64,000 nt of DNA from an uncultured Rhodopila sp. (GTDB taxonomy: Bacteria; Pseudomonadota; Alphaproteobacteria; Acetobacterales; Acetobacteraceae). Shown in pieces: positions 53,820-60,514 of this stretch; the stretch's first letter is position 1, and the number at the start of each line of letters is the position of its first letter. The stretch is from assembly GCF_903915725.1 (NCBI RefSeq), contig NZ_CAIWTY010000016.1, positions 21,695 to 85,694 on the forward strand. Direction: 5' to 3'. A program made the position numbers and the translations under genes. A model generated the notes under the pieces. That model was not told the DNA's origin. It saw only the letters and a program-made list of their open reading frames with translations, and made no database searches.

Positions 53820-55229
53820 ATGACGCCAAACGACCCGCTGCACACGATTCTGTCAAGTGCGGCGCTGCAAAGCGGGATCGGCGGCGGCGTCACGTTTTCC
53901 GGGGGCGCCGATCCGGTATTGCCGACACCATTTCGTATCGGCACTGCAGGTGTGGCAACCCTGGCCGCGACAGGGCTTGCGGCAGCGGAGCTATGGCGAA
54001 CCCGCACGGGGCGGCAGCAGGCTATCTCGATCGACCTGCGGCAGGCCGCGGCGTCGTTACGCAGCGGCCATTACCTGAGGATCGCGGACGGCGATCTCAG
54101 GGCCTCGCGCGATGCGATCATGGGCGCCTATTCCGCCAGGAACGGACGCTGGAGCTATATCCACACGAACTTCCCGAACCACCGCAACGCCGCCCTCAGC
54201 GTGCTTGGCGTAGCTGAGGACCGCGATGCCGTCGCCAGGGCGGTGGCTCAGCGGGATGCGGCCGAACTGGAGGAAGCGATCATCGCGGCCGGCGGCGCGG
54301 GCGGCATGGTCAGGACGGCGGCGGAATGGGCGGCGCACCCCCAGGCCGCCGCTGTCGCCGCCCTGCCGTTGCTGGAGATCCTGCGCATCGGCGACAGCCC
54401 GCCGGAGGAGCTGCCGCCGGGAAACCGTCCGCTCTCCGGCATCCGCGTGCTCGACCTGACCCGCGTGCTGGCCGGTCCCACCGGCGCACGCACTTTGGCC
54501 GAGCACGGCGCCGAAGTGCTGAAGATCACCGCACCGCATCTGCCGAATCTCGGCTACCAGGAGCTCGACACCGGCCACGGCAAGCTGTCCGCGCATCTCG
54601 ACCTGCGCGATGACCGCGATCTTGCGACGCTGCGCGGGCTGGTGCGCGAGGCCGACGTGTTTTCCCAGGGCTACCGGCCGGGCGCGCTGGGCGCGCGCGG
54701 CTTGTCGCCGGAGGCGCTGGCGGCGATCCGGCCGGGGCTGGTCCATGTGTCGCTGTCGGCGTTCGGCCATACCGGGCCATGGGCGGCACGGCGCGGGTTC
54801 GACACCGTGGTGCAGTCGGTCAGCGGCATGACCCTGCGGCAGGCCGAACTGGTCCCGGGCAAAACGCCGGGACCGCAATTCTATCCGGTCTCCGCCATCG
54901 ATTACTGCACCGGCTATCTGATGGCGTTTGGTGCGATGGTGGCGTTGAACCGCCGCGTCACCGAGGGTGGAAGCTGGCTGGTGCGCATCTCGCTGGCTCA
55001 GGTGGGGAAATGGATTGTCGATCTCGGCGAGGTCCCGGCGGCTGACCTGCCGGTCGTGGCGGCGGAGTTCACGCCTGACGAACTGGATCGCTGGTCGATG
55101 GTCAGCGAAACGCCCGCCGGGCGGCTGCGCCATCTCAAGCCGATCGTGCAGATGTCGGAGACGCCGCCGTTTTGGGCGCGCCCGTCGGTGCCGCTGGGTT
55201 TTCACCGGCCCGTCTGGCCGGCCGTGTGA
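53820..55229 (+). CDS. CaiB/BaiF (family III) CoA-transferase
   Basis: A 469-residue family III CoA-transferase, which moves CoA between acyl-CoA donors and carboxylic acids. The C-terminal half is the classical domain (PLSGIRVLDLTRVLAGPTGA, then LAEHGAEVLKITAPH), and the N-terminal ~200 residues form a second, related part with the KRxxAISIDLRQAAA-like start (GRQQAISIDLRQAAASLRSG). The nucleophilic Asp normally found downstream in the first domain could not be placed with certainty. The substrate is unknown. It is convergent with the TauD gene, only six bases apart. Confidence 0.82.
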   Translation: MTPNDPLHTILSSAALQSGIGGGVTFSGGADPVLPTPFRIGTAGVATLAATGLAAAELWRTRTGRQQAISIDLRQAAASLRSGHYLRIADGDLRASRDAIMGAYSARNGRWSYIHTNFPNHRNAALSVLGVAEDRDAVARAVAQRDAAELEEAIIAAGGAGGMVRTAAEWAAHPQAAAVAALPLLEILRIGDSPPEELPPGNRPLSGIRVLDLTRVLAGPTGARTLAEHGAEVLKITAPHLPNLGYQELDTGHGKLSAHLDLRDDRDLATLRGLVREADVFSQGYRPGALGARGLSPEALAAIRPGLVHVSLSAFGHTGPWAARRGFDTVVQSVSGMTLRQAELVPGKTPGPQFYPVSAIDYCTGYLMAFGAMVALNRRVTEGGSWLVRISLAQVGKWIVDLGEVPAADLPVVAAEFTPDELDRWSMVSETPAGRLRHLKPIVQMSETPPFWARPSVPLGFHRPVWPAV

Positions 55230-55235
55230 TCCGGC

Positions 55236-56117
55236 TCAGGCGGCCGGCGGCGCGGCGCCCTTGATCTGCGTCCGGTGCATGATCCGGCGTGCGGTGGCAT
55301 CGAACGGATCGCGCCGGTGCATCGTGCAGCGGTTGTCCCATAGCACGAGGTCGCCCACCCGCCAGCGATGCGTGAAGCATAGCGCCGGTTCGGTCGCGTA
55401 GGCCCAGAGTTCGTCGAGGAAAGCCGCGGATTCCGGCAGGTCCATGCCCTCGATCCAGGCCATCCGCCGCCGGCCGAGATACAGCATGCGCCGTCCGCTC
55501 TCGGGATGGATGCAGACCAGCGGATGCAGGGCTCCGGGCGCCTCACGCGGATCGTCTGCCGGCGTCACGCCCTGGCGAATGTAGCCGCCGCTGTTATAGG
55601 TCCCGTCGTGCTTCACCCGGCGCCCGGTGGCGCGGGCGCGCAAATTGTCCGGCAGGCTGTCGAAGGCGGCGTACATGTCGCAGAACGAGGTGTCGCCGCC
55701 GGATGGCGGGATTTCCAAGGCATAGAGCATGCTCGCCTTGGGAGGTTTGGGCAGGTAGGACATGTCGGTGTGCCAGACGGCTTCCCCGGCGCCGAGGCTG
55801 CCGATGGCGGCGCCGTCCTGGATCACGTTGGAGACGATATAGATCTCCGGCAGGCCGGGGACGAAGCGCTGGCCGTTCTCCTGCACCGGCGCATGGTCGA
55901 GTTCGCCGAACCGGCGGGAGAATGCGATCAGGTCGTGGTCTGTGAGCGACTGGCCGCGAAACAGCAGGAATTGGTGGTCGATCCATGCCTGCCGGATCGT
56001 CTCGAAGCCGGCGTCATCGATGGCGCGCAAATCGATGGCCGTGACCTCGGCGCCGAAACCCGGGTTCGGTGCTGCCGGACGCAGCGGCTTGATGTTGTGG
56101 GACAATGTGGAACTCAT
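55236..56117 (-). CDS. TauD/TfdA family Fe(II)/2-oxoglutarate dioxygenase
   Basis: A 293-residue dioxygenase. The facial triad is visible: His116-x-Asp118 in AVWHTDMSYLPKPP and the distal His in VLWDNRCTMHRRDPF. The 2-oxoglutarate-binding Arg follows in TARRIMHRTQIKG. The family hydroxylates taurine, phenoxyacetates or other small acids; the genomic neighbours suggest organic-acid or aldonic-acid metabolism but do not fix a substrate. Followed 36 bases upstream by the SDR gene on the same strand. Confidence 0.9.
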   Translation of the reverse strand: MSSTLSHNIKPLRPAAPNPGFGAEVTAIDLRAIDDAGFETIRQAWIDHQFLLFRGQSLTDHDLIAFSRRFGELDHAPVQENGQRFVPGLPEIYIVSNVIQDGAAIGSLGAGEAVWHTDMSYLPKPPKASMLYALEIPPSGGDTSFCDMYAAFDSLPDNLRARATGRRVKHDGTYNSGGYIRQGVTPADDPREAPGALHPLVCIHPESGRRMLYLGRRRMAWIEGMDLPESAAFLDELWAYATEPALCFTHRWRVGDLVLWDNRCTMHRRDPFDATARRIMHRTQIKGAAPPAA

Positions 56118-56153
56118 GCGCCTGGCCTTTCCCTGTATGCGGGCTGCAGCCTG

Positions 56154-56924
56154 CTACAGCCGGCCGCCGTCCACCACCCACAACTGGCTCGTGCACATCC
56201 GGCTATCGTCGGAGGCGAGCCACAGCACCAGCCGCGCGACATCCGCCGGCACAAGCTTCGTTTTGAGGCACTGGGCGCGCAGCAGGTTTTCCTCGGCCTC
56301 CGGCGTCAGCCACAGATCGATCTGCCGCTGCGTCATGATCCAGCCGGGAATAACGCAATTGACGCGGATGCCGTGCGGCCCGAGGTCGCGCGCCATGCCT
56401 TTCGTCAGGCCCTCAACCGCGGCCTTGGCGGTGGTGTAGGCCGGCATGCCGCCCTGGCTGGCGTGCCAGGAGATCGAGCCGAAATTGACGATCGAGCCGC
56501 CGCCGGCCGCCTTCATCAGCGGTGCCACCGCCTGGATGGCGAAGAACTGATGCCGCAGGTTGGTCGCCATGCGCTCGTCCCAATACTCGACGGTGACGTC
56601 CTCGAAGGCGTGGCGCTGGTCGTTGGCGGCGTTGTTGACCAGCACGGTGATGGCGCCGAGCCGCCGGTTGACCTCCGCGATGGCGGCCTGCAGCGCAGGA
56701 ATGTCCTTCAGGTCGCAACGAAGGTACAACGGCGGCGGCAGGCCCTCTTGCCGCAGGGTCTCGGTCAGCCGCCCGGCGGCCGCGTCGGCTACGTCGAGGA
56801 ACGCGACGTTGGCGCCCTGGCGGGCGAACTGCGTGACTTCCTCGGCGCCGATACCGCTGGCGCCGCCGGTGATCAGGACGACGCGGCCGTGCAGGCTCGG
56901 GTAGGCGGCAAAGACCTTGGTCAT
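56154..56924 (-). CDS. SDR sugar 1-dehydrogenase, XylB (Caulobacter)-like
   Basis: A 256-residue short-chain dehydrogenase. The cofactor motif is VVLITGGASGIGAEEV (residues 15-30), NNAAND marks the NAG region, and the Ser-Tyr-Lys triad lies in FGSISWHASQGGMPAYTTAK. The sequence closely follows Caulobacter D-xylose 1-dehydrogenase in several stretches (YPSL start, RCDL, YWDER, NLRH, FGSISWH, AQCLK), so oxidation of an aldose to its lactone is the likely reaction. It overlaps gluconokinase by four bases (ATGA), placing both in one unit. Confidence 0.86.
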   Translation of the reverse strand: MTKVFAAYPSLHGRVVLITGGASGIGAEEVTQFARQGANVAFLDVADAAAGRLTETLRQEGLPPPLYLRCDLKDIPALQAAIAEVNRRLGAITVLVNNAANDQRHAFEDVTVEYWDERMATNLRHQFFAIQAVAPLMKAAGGGSIVNFGSISWHASQGGMPAYTTAKAAVEGLTKGMARDLGPHGIRVNCVIPGWIMTQRQIDLWLTPEAEENLLRAQCLKTKLVPADVARLVLWLASDDSRMCTSQLWVVDGGRL

Positions 56925-57436
56925 GCGGGCGGACCCTTTCGCGCGTTCAGTTGCCGGATGGCATCCGCGATTTCCGCCTCCGGCGTGCCGCCGACATCGA
57001 CGATGATGGGGTTTTCGTCCGGGCCGGGTTCTTCCAGGGTGGCGAACTGGCTGTCGAGCAGGGCAGGGGGCATGAAATGGCCCCGGCGTGCCTTGATGCG
57101 CCCGGCGATCAGCGACTTCGAGCCTCGCAGATAGACCAGCACGGTGTCGGGGCGGTCGCCGATGACCACGTCGCGATAGGCCCGCCGCAGTGCCGAGCAG
57201 GCAACGGCGGCGGATTGGCCGGCTGCGCGCAACTCGTCGGCCCTTGCGGCGATGGCGCGCAGCCAGGGCCAGCGGTCCTCGTCGGTCAGCGGGATGCCGG
57301 CGTGCATCTTGGCGACGTTGGCGGGGGGGTGGAAGGAGTCGCCCTCGAGCAGGATCCAGCCGTCCTGTTGGCCGAGGCCGGCGGCGACGGTTGTCTTGCC
57401 GCTGCCGGAGACGCCCATGACGATGGCGATGGTCAT
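56921..57436 (-). CDS. gntK: Gluconokinase
   Basis: A 171-residue GntK-type kinase that phosphorylates gluconate to 6-phosphogluconate. P-loop GVSGSGKTTVA (residues 8-18), substrate motif LLEGDSFHPPANVAKMHAGI, then ACSALRRAYRD and ARRGHFMPPALLDSQFATLE are all diagnostic. Full length. It is the first gene of the gntK-SDR pair and its last bases overlap the SDR start. The product would enter the pentose phosphate or Entner-Doudoroff pathway. Confidence 0.93.
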   Translation of the reverse strand: MTIAIVMGVSGSGKTTVAAGLGQQDGWILLEGDSFHPPANVAKMHAGIPLTDEDRWPWLRAIAARADELRAAGQSAAVACSALRRAYRDVVIGDRPDTVLVYLRGSKSLIAGRIKARRGHFMPPALLDSQFATLEEPGPDENPIIVDVGGTPEAEIADAIRQLNARKGPPA

Positions 57437-57891
57437 GTCGTCACCGGCTGCATATGGCCGGCAACGCCGAAGCGCCTCCTCGCCGTGTCGAGACCGTGGA
57501 CGGCGGCGGGTGAGGCAACCCGGACCACGCTTGATTCGCCGGCTGGCGCGCCCATGGTGATTGGCACCTTGAATTCCCTCGCGAAGGCCACCCGGCCTGG
57601 CTGCCGGGCGGTTCGCGAGCAGCGTGCCACACGGCCGCCATAACGCAACCGCGCTTCCATGGCTGTGTTGCAGGGAGCCTATGCGCGGGCGGAATGGAGA
57701 CCGTTTCCCCGCCGGAGCGCTCGCCAGCGGCGCCTGTAGCGGAATTCAGAATCGTCACGTGACGAAGTATACCAATGGGCGACCTGGATGCCTGATAAGT
57801 CGGAAAGGGCCGAAGGCAAGTTCGGCCCTTTCACGAACCATCACGCAGTATAATAAGTATATCTGAAAATACCGGCTGGCGGCTGTCCGAT
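57437..57891. other. Intergenic region, no gene assigned
   Basis: A 455-base gap between gluconokinase and the DUF6065 gene (both leftward). It should contain the promoter of the gntK unit and the 3' end of the DUF6065 transcript. A leftward frame at 57433-57660 stays open but has atypical composition and no ribosome binding site, so it is not called. A strong hairpin lies at 57803-57832. Confidence 0.4.
57803..57832 (-). terminator. Hairpin downstream of the DUF6065 gene
   Basis: A perfect 12-bp stem GAAAGGGCCGAA / TTCGGCCCTTTC with a six-base loop, 60 bases beyond the DUF6065 stop codon in the direction of transcription. No T run follows on either strand, so termination would be imperfect or Rho-assisted. 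Confidence 0.5.
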
Positions 57892-58677
57892 CTACTCCGC
57901 CGCCGTCTGCTCCAATGCCCGCTGGCACTCATGCCGCCGCTTGCGCACCGCCGTCGCATACCCCCCGAACGGCCGGTTCGGCCGCGCGTTCGGTTCGACG
58001 ATCGTCGCGTAATATCCGTCCCAATCCTCTTCGCTCAGGCTCGACAGCCCGGTGTCAACCACGATCCGGTCGAGCGTCTCGTTACTGTAGCACTCCCGCA
58101 GTACCGGCGAGACCTGCGCCAGCGGGTAGTCGTGCCGGATCTTTACCGGCGTATGGCTGCGGGTGAACCGCAGGTTCACGAATAGCGGCCCGAACCAGCG
58201 ATCGGTCTCGATGATCCCCTCGAAGATCCCGATCGCCCCGGCGGGCGGCAGGTTCGGCATCGAGCGCTCCAGCAGATGCCAGCCCGGCGCCGTTTGCGCG
58301 ATCAACCCGGTCCAGATCTGCAGGCAGCCCGGCTCCGGCAGCGCCGTCAGAAACGGCGGTGCGCAGCCCTGCATCGCCTCGGGCGCCTCGCGGTCGAACG
58401 CCGCAGCATAGTCCGGAAACTGCACCGAAGGCTGCAGCGGCACCCAATCCGGCACATCGGCGCAGCGCCAGAAGATAGCGGTGCCATCCCACAGGAATTC
58501 CTGGTCGATCGGACTGAACACCCACCAGCCGAACGCGGTTGCGCTGGTGACGGCCTCGCAATACCGCACCGCCCGCATCGGCAAGGTGCCCATGGCGGCG
58601 CGATCCGCCCGTATCGGCGGCCGCCCGACAGGGAGGATCTGATGAAATCGGACGATCGGCTCGGCTGGTAGGGTCAT
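57892..58677 (-). CDS. DUF6065 family protein
   Basis: A 261-residue soluble protein that I match to DUF6065 by the segments LGTLPMRAVRYCEAVTSATA (LGT read as MGT here), AFGWWVFSPIDQEFLWDG and GPLFVNLRFTRSHTPVKIRH. There is no signal peptide and no known catalytic motif; Trp/Phe content is high, suggesting a small-molecule or peptide-binding fold. Proteins of this kind are often found near natural-product genes, but none is present here. The small gene at 58684 ends six bases before its ATG, so the two are probably co-transcribed behind the structured RNA at 58912-59052. Confidence 0.68.
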   Translation of the reverse strand: MTLPAEPIVRFHQILPVGRPPIRADRAAMGTLPMRAVRYCEAVTSATAFGWWVFSPIDQEFLWDGTAIFWRCADVPDWVPLQPSVQFPDYAAAFDREAPEAMQGCAPPFLTALPEPGCLQIWTGLIAQTAPGWHLLERSMPNLPPAGAIGIFEGIIETDRWFGPLFVNLRFTRSHTPVKIRHDYPLAQVSPVLRECYSNETLDRIVVDTGLSSLSEEDWDGYYATIVEPNARPNRPFGGYATAVRKRRHECQRALEQTAAE

Positions 58678-58683
58678 GGCGGA

Positions 58684-58878
58684 TTACTCCGGCTTGCTGT
58701 GGTTGCCTCGCGGAGAGCGGTCACGCTCCATCGGAGCGCCCGGCAGCGGCAAGCGGCAGCCGCCGCCCAGGGTGATCTTGCCGGAGTGGGCGATGTTCGG
58801 GCGCTTTGCGGCATCCGCAGCGGGCGCTTCTGCCGCGGCATCGCTCGGTTTGGCCTTGGCCTTCTCGCAGAACAGCAT
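58684..58878 (-). CDS. Small hypothetical protein upstream of DUF6065
   Basis: A 64-residue hydrophilic protein: an Ala-rich N-terminus (SDAAAEAPAADAAKRPNIAH), then SGKITLGGGCRLPLPGAPME and a basic end. AAGGA lies seven bases before the ATG at 58878. It ends six bases before the DUF6065 gene. A short Cys-containing peptide with a leader-like N-terminal half next to a larger partner is reminiscent of a precursor peptide arrangement, but this is speculation. Confidence 0.5.
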   Translation of the reverse strand: MLFCEKAKAKPSDAAAEAPAADAAKRPNIAHSGKITLGGGCRLPLPGAPMERDRSPRGNHSKPE

Positions 58879-58911
58879 CTCGATTTCCTTGTTTGCTGGC
58901 GCCGGCGCACG

Positions 58912-58944
58912 AAAAAAGGGCAGCCGCCTGATTGGCGACTGCCC
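58912..58944 (-). terminator. Rho-independent terminator ahead of the DUF6065 cluster
   Basis: On the minus strand an 11-bp GC-rich stem (GGGCAGTCGCC / GGCGGCTGCCC, one G-T pair), loop AATCA, followed by six T. It lies 34 bases before the 64-residue gene, so it terminates a leader RNA or a separate small RNA. Confidence 0.85.
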
Positions 58945-59052
58945 TGTCCGAACCCGGCAATGTGGTGAGGATCAACCCCATCCAGACGATGGGGAAGGCT
59001 ACCGGGCTGTCGAGAAGCCCGGCGTCTCGAAGGCGTAGTTATCCCGTCGACA
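58912..59052 (-). ncRNA. Candidate structured RNA or attenuator leader (about 141 nt)
   Basis: Minus-strand transcript predicted from a good promoter (59087-59059) to the terminator at 58944-58912. It contains two further perfect hairpins: CCGGGCT-N7-AGCCCGG (59022-59002) and CCCCATC-N5-GATGGGG (58994-58976). Three stable stem-loops in series with a terminator just before a gene pair is the layout of a riboswitch or attenuator; a free small RNA is the alternative. It does not match the riboswitch consensus sequences I know (TPP, cobalamin, SAM-I, FMN, glycine). Confidence 0.5.
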
Positions 59053-59058
59053 GGGCCA

Positions 59059-59087
59059 GATGTATGAGGAATGTGAACCTATGTCAA
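59059..59087 (-). promoter_or_regulatory. Sigma-70 promoter of the structured RNA
   Basis: On the minus strand, a perfect TTGACA (59087-59082), a 17-base spacer and TACATC (59064-59059). Among the strongest promoters recognised in the window. Predicted start near 59052. Confidence 0.65.
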
Positions 59088-59130
59088 GCCAAATATTCCT
59101 ACAAATCCAAATTTATTTTCCCGGGGATTG

Positions 59131-60201
59131 TCACAGCGCCCGAGTCCATGCCTGCACCAGCAGGCTGGTCCCCGCCACCACGAACCAGGTCACCAGGCCG
59201 AGGACCAGCGGGCGGCTGCCGGCGCCGACAAAGGCGCGCCAATGGCCTTGCAAGCCGACCGCCGCCAGCGCAACCACCATCACCAGGCGTCCCGCCGTCT
59301 GCACCTGCATCGCGTGCGACCCCATCAGCCCGGCCGTATTCGCCGCCGCGGCCAGGATGAACAGAACGATGAATGCCGGCACGGCGGTATAGAGCCGCTT
59401 TGCCAGCGACTGCGATGCCGAGGTCTCCTCCTTGCACAGGAACGGCACGGCCAGCCCAAACGCTAGCACCAGCGGGATGATCAGCGTGGTGCGGGTCAGC
59501 TTGACGATCGTCGCCGTCGTGCCGGCGGCCTGGCTGAACGCGAAACCCGCGGCGACCACGGCGGATGTGTCGTTCACCGCGGTGCCCGCCCAGATGCCGA
59601 AGCCGTTGTCGCTCAGCCCAAGCAAATGGCCGAGCGCGGGGAAGGTGAACACCGCGACCATATTAAAGAAGAACACGACGGTGACCGAGTAGGCGATGTC
59701 CTCCGCCTTGGCGCGGATCACCGGCGCCAGGGCGGCGATCGCCGAACCACCACAGATCGTCGTCCCGATGCCGATCAGGCACCGCATGCGCCAGTCGATT
59801 CCCAGCGAACGCCCCAGCAACAGCGCGCAGATCAATCCCGACGCCATGGTCACGCCGAGCAGCGGCAGCGAGCCGAGGCCGGTATGGACGATCTGGCCGA
59901 GATCGAGGCTCCCGCCCAACAGGACGATGCCGCCCTTCAGGCAGAGTTTGCTCGTATCCGAAATCCCCAGCGCCTTTTGCCGCGCGATCGAGGGGAAGGC
60001 ATTGGCGATCAGCACGCCGATGGCGATCGCGATCAGCGGGGCGCCGATCAGCGGCGCGTAGAATCCGGCTGCGACTGCCGCGGCGGCGATGCCGATGCAC
60101 AGCAGCAAACCAAGCCCGCGGCCGAGCCGGGACCGCGTGGGAAACCGCGATTCTGCGGTCAAACTCAGACCTTGGGCTGCCACGACGGTTCCTTCCGGCA
60201 C
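59131..60201 (-). CDS. YeiH family putative sulfate exporter
   Basis: A 356-residue inner-membrane protein with about ten helices, of the UPF0324/YeiH family. Conserved blocks are GAPLIAIAIGVLIANAFP, KLCLKGGIVLLGGSLDLGQI, GIGTTICGGSAIAALAPVIR and GIWAGTAVNDTSAVVAAGFA. Family members are annotated as putative sulfate exporters on limited evidence. A possible promoter lies at 60252-60224. Same strand as the DUF6065 cluster but separated from it by the RNA and its own terminator. Confidence 0.88.
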   Translation of the reverse strand: MPEGTVVAAQGLSLTAESRFPTRSRLGRGLGLLLCIGIAAAAVAAGFYAPLIGAPLIAIAIGVLIANAFPSIARQKALGISDTSKLCLKGGIVLLGGSLDLGQIVHTGLGSLPLLGVTMASGLICALLLGRSLGIDWRMRCLIGIGTTICGGSAIAALAPVIRAKAEDIAYSVTVVFFFNMVAVFTFPALGHLLGLSDNGFGIWAGTAVNDTSAVVAAGFAFSQAAGTTATIVKLTRTTLIIPLVLAFGLAVPFLCKEETSASQSLAKRLYTAVPAFIVLFILAAAANTAGLMGSHAMQVQTAGRLVMVVALAAVGLQGHWRAFVGAGSRPLVLGLVTWFVVAGTSLLVQAWTRAL

Positions 60202-60514
60202 GCTGCCGGCGATGATGCCGTAAAATGCAATTTATGTCACGGAGTTGGTCAATCGAAGAAAATTATCGTCCCAAATTGTCATGCCGTAGACGCTTTAACC
60301 TTCCCACTTTGTGGGCGTCGCGATCCGGAGTATCAAAACGGTGTGACCGGCCCAGATAAGTGTCACAATTCAGCGGAATAGATACTAACTGGCAAAAGTT
60401 GCTGAGGAAGTAGCGACTTCGCGAAATCAGGCTTAATCTGTATAGGTTGGACCCATTCTCCGGCAACGCCCCCCTTCCACCGAAACTGCCGCACTCGCCG
60501 ATCGGCAGCGCTGT
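60202..60514. other. Divergent intergenic region, AT-rich
   Basis: A 313-base region between YeiH (leftward) and the BTAD regulator (rightward). The part from 60220 to 60440 is AT-richer than its flanks, as expected for a divergent promoter region. No small gene or terminator was found. Confidence 0.4.
60224..60252 (-). promoter_or_regulatory. Possible promoter of the YeiH gene
   Basis: On the minus strand TTGACC (60252-60247), 17 bases, TGCATT (60229-60224). The -35 is good, the -10 moderate. The predicted start lies within about 20 bases of the annotated ATG at 60201. Confidence 0.35.

Noticed and set aside
54057..55205. A 382-codon leftward frame opposite the CoA-transferase gene
   Set aside because: His/Arg-rich shadow composition; the CoA-transferase frame has conserved motifs.
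57433..57660. A 75-codon leftward frame just upstream of gluconokinase
   Set aside because: No ribosome binding site, Arg/Gly-rich shadow-like composition and no motif; kept as noncoding.
58912..59052. The DUF6065 leader considered as a known riboswitch
   Set aside because: None of the consensus boxes of TPP, cobalamin, SAM-I, FMN, glycine or cyclic-di-GMP riboswitches is present, so only a generic structured RNA is claimed.
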